Shown here in pieces: positions 62,723 to 64,000 of a stretch of DNA of 64,000 bases. This DNA comes from Phoronis australis (Eukaryota > Phoronida > Phoronidae): NCBI GenBank assembly GCA_002633005.1, contig NMRA01000084.1:110320-174319 (forward strand). Direction: 5' to 3'. Position numbers and translations under genes: made by a program. The first letter of the stretch is position 1. Each line of letters starts with the position of its first letter. The notes beneath the pieces are model-generated. The model was not told the origin of the DNA, did no database searches, and was given only the letters and a program-made list of their open reading frames with translations.

Positions 62723-63121
62723 CCGTAAAACCCTGCAAGTAAGCCCATACGCCTATATCCGAAATAATGTGCTTTTTCCACAAGATTTTCTATTCAAATG
62801 TCCGGCATGTCGGTGCATGTGCTCCAGTTACGCAATCAAGATCCAATTATAGGCGCACCTAGATTTAAAAATACACTATCGTGCCATTTTATTTCACACA
62901 GCTTGTGGCGTCAGTGACACTCTTGGTAAAATAAAAAGACAAGAGTACTGGTTAAATACTAAAAATGTGAAGTTTTAAAACTCATAGCACCAATATCCGC
63001 AGCACCTCAATTAAGGCAATTTCTACTTCAATGTCCCGCCTATAGGCGCATGCGCCAAAGTCCCGCAATTATGGGCAACTCCACAATTAGACGCATGCGC
63101 TCAATTGCCGGACTAAACGGT
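62723..63121. mobile_element. MITE-like element with imperfect inverted ends
   Basis: The left end ACCGTAAAACCCTGCAAGTA (continuing AGCCCATACGCCTA) resembles the inverse of the right end ACCGTTTAGTCCGGCAATTG (continuing AGCGCATGCGTCTA) at about two thirds of positions. The interior repeats aatta-gggc/ggcgcatgcgc phrases (62840-62860, 63043-63105). No coding. Confidence 0.45.
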
Positions 63122-63517
63122 TGTCTTCAAGAAATGACAAGTGCTTTGGCAGATTAATGGGAGTTAATATCTTCCCTCACAGCTATACTAGTTATGTTTT
63201 GGTAGAAACATTTCATGCTCGATGTCCATTTCCAGTTCTCTCATAAAATAAGGTTCCAATCAAAAAAGGTTTCCAGTGTCCACTGCGTTTACGCTTCTTG
63301 ACGTACCCTATTATGGAAAAGCGTATAGCTAAGTAAATGGGTGTTTTTCGTTTATAATTGAATTATAAATGTTTTGTCTTTGCTGTTAATTAATTTCATA
63401 GTGGAACTGGGGCAAAAGTTCTCGTTAGATTTTTTCATTTGTTTTATATAAGATGAATCTATACTATAAATGTTATTGGCCCGTAGGCACACATATAAAG
63501 TATAACATGGCAAAGTC

Positions 63518-63633
63518 GTTATCCCACGTGATCTAGAGCCCTCAAGGATTTTGGAGAATTATTGGCCGAGGGAGTTAGCCCCGAGGGTGATAACTCTATA
63601 AAATTCACGTGGGCTCTAGAAAAGGGGGATAAC
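63518..63633. repeat. 116-bp nested foldback
   Basis: Outer GTTATCCC / GGGATAAC (63518-63525, 63626-63633) and inner TCTAGAGCCC / GGGCTCTAGA (63532-63541, 63611-63620) are nested inverted repeats, with CACGTG close to each arm. Probably a very short MITE. Confidence 0.6.
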
Positions 63634-63639
63634 TACTGA

Positions 63640-64000
63640 GAACACGTAATATTCTATTTATACCACATACTGAACGAGAAACATTGCACTGAATCATCTA
63701 GTACCTTTCTCGACACGCCTCGAGTTTTGTAACTACTTTCTATGTCAGGGGCCTGAGATCGCAAGTCGTGACCTTTTAAGAAGCGCCGAGTTTTTCTTGT
63801 TAAAATGATGTTTTTACTTGAAATCAAATAAAATTTAAAACAAAATAGAAATAATGTGACTCTGTTAAATAATTTTTAAGCAACTAGTCTAACTTACTAC
63901 TCATCGTTTCATGCTAAGCTTCCACCGTGAAAATATCGTCTGCTAAAGTAGGTTACCAATGGTTACTGATTATAATGTCCAAGTCAAAGGATCCCAACGA
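63640..64000. other. Window end, nothing recognised
   Basis: AT-rich sequence without an open frame or repeat that I can support. Confidence 0.4.

Overview
The window is nuclear DNA of an invertebrate animal. It is AT-rich, with short exons spread through long introns. Splice sites are canonical GT-AG. Many small transposon relics, microsatellites and one 340-base assembly gap are present. A receptor of the vasopressin/oxytocin type points to a bilaterian. The mix of hAT-like and other terminal-inverted-repeat mini-elements, THAP-bearing DNA, LINE, tRNA-headed and Ty3/gypsy relics fits a marine invertebrate (hemichordate, echinoderm, amphioxus or mollusc). I cannot name the species from sequence alone.

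Layout. 1-24.6 kb: the 3' part of a plus-strand gene for a multi-IQ-motif (calmodulin-binding type) protein. It has eight exons whose phases join without a break into 326 codons plus stop; its 5' end lies before the window. Inside its second intron is a candidate two-exon minus-strand gene (4072-3487), immediately beside a nested transposon relic (4112-5871). Another intron holds a 666-bp TIR-bounded relic with a frameshifted THAP zinc finger. 24.66-25.31 kb: two exons of a candidate minus-strand gene that ends tail-to-tail against the IQ gene. About 28.4-28.6 kb: a candidate plus-strand terminal exon. 30.83-33.44 kb: a two-exon minus-strand neuropeptide receptor gene. Its intron sits just before transmembrane helix 7, as in vertebrate vasopressin/oxytocin receptors, and is filled with a CCAT-type microsatellite.

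33.5-64 kb: I find no convincing cellular gene. The stretch holds MITE-like elements, a 400-bp repeat present as two inverted copies 7.4 kb apart, a direct pair of diverged ~700-bp repeats, and a tRNA-headed SINE followed by a TACA microsatellite. That microsatellite is split by a short 5'-truncated LINE with a 13-bp target-site duplication. Also present are a decayed Ty3/gypsy pol remnant, a G-rich minisatellite and a ~425-bp tandem repeat.

The three candidate or real genes at 2-25 kb do not form an operon-like unit; they are nested or convergent neighbours. The most unusual structure is the 400-bp inverted repeat pair. It is built almost entirely of short hairpins whose stems change in compensating fashion while a 5-base loop (A-N-N-T-G) stays constant.
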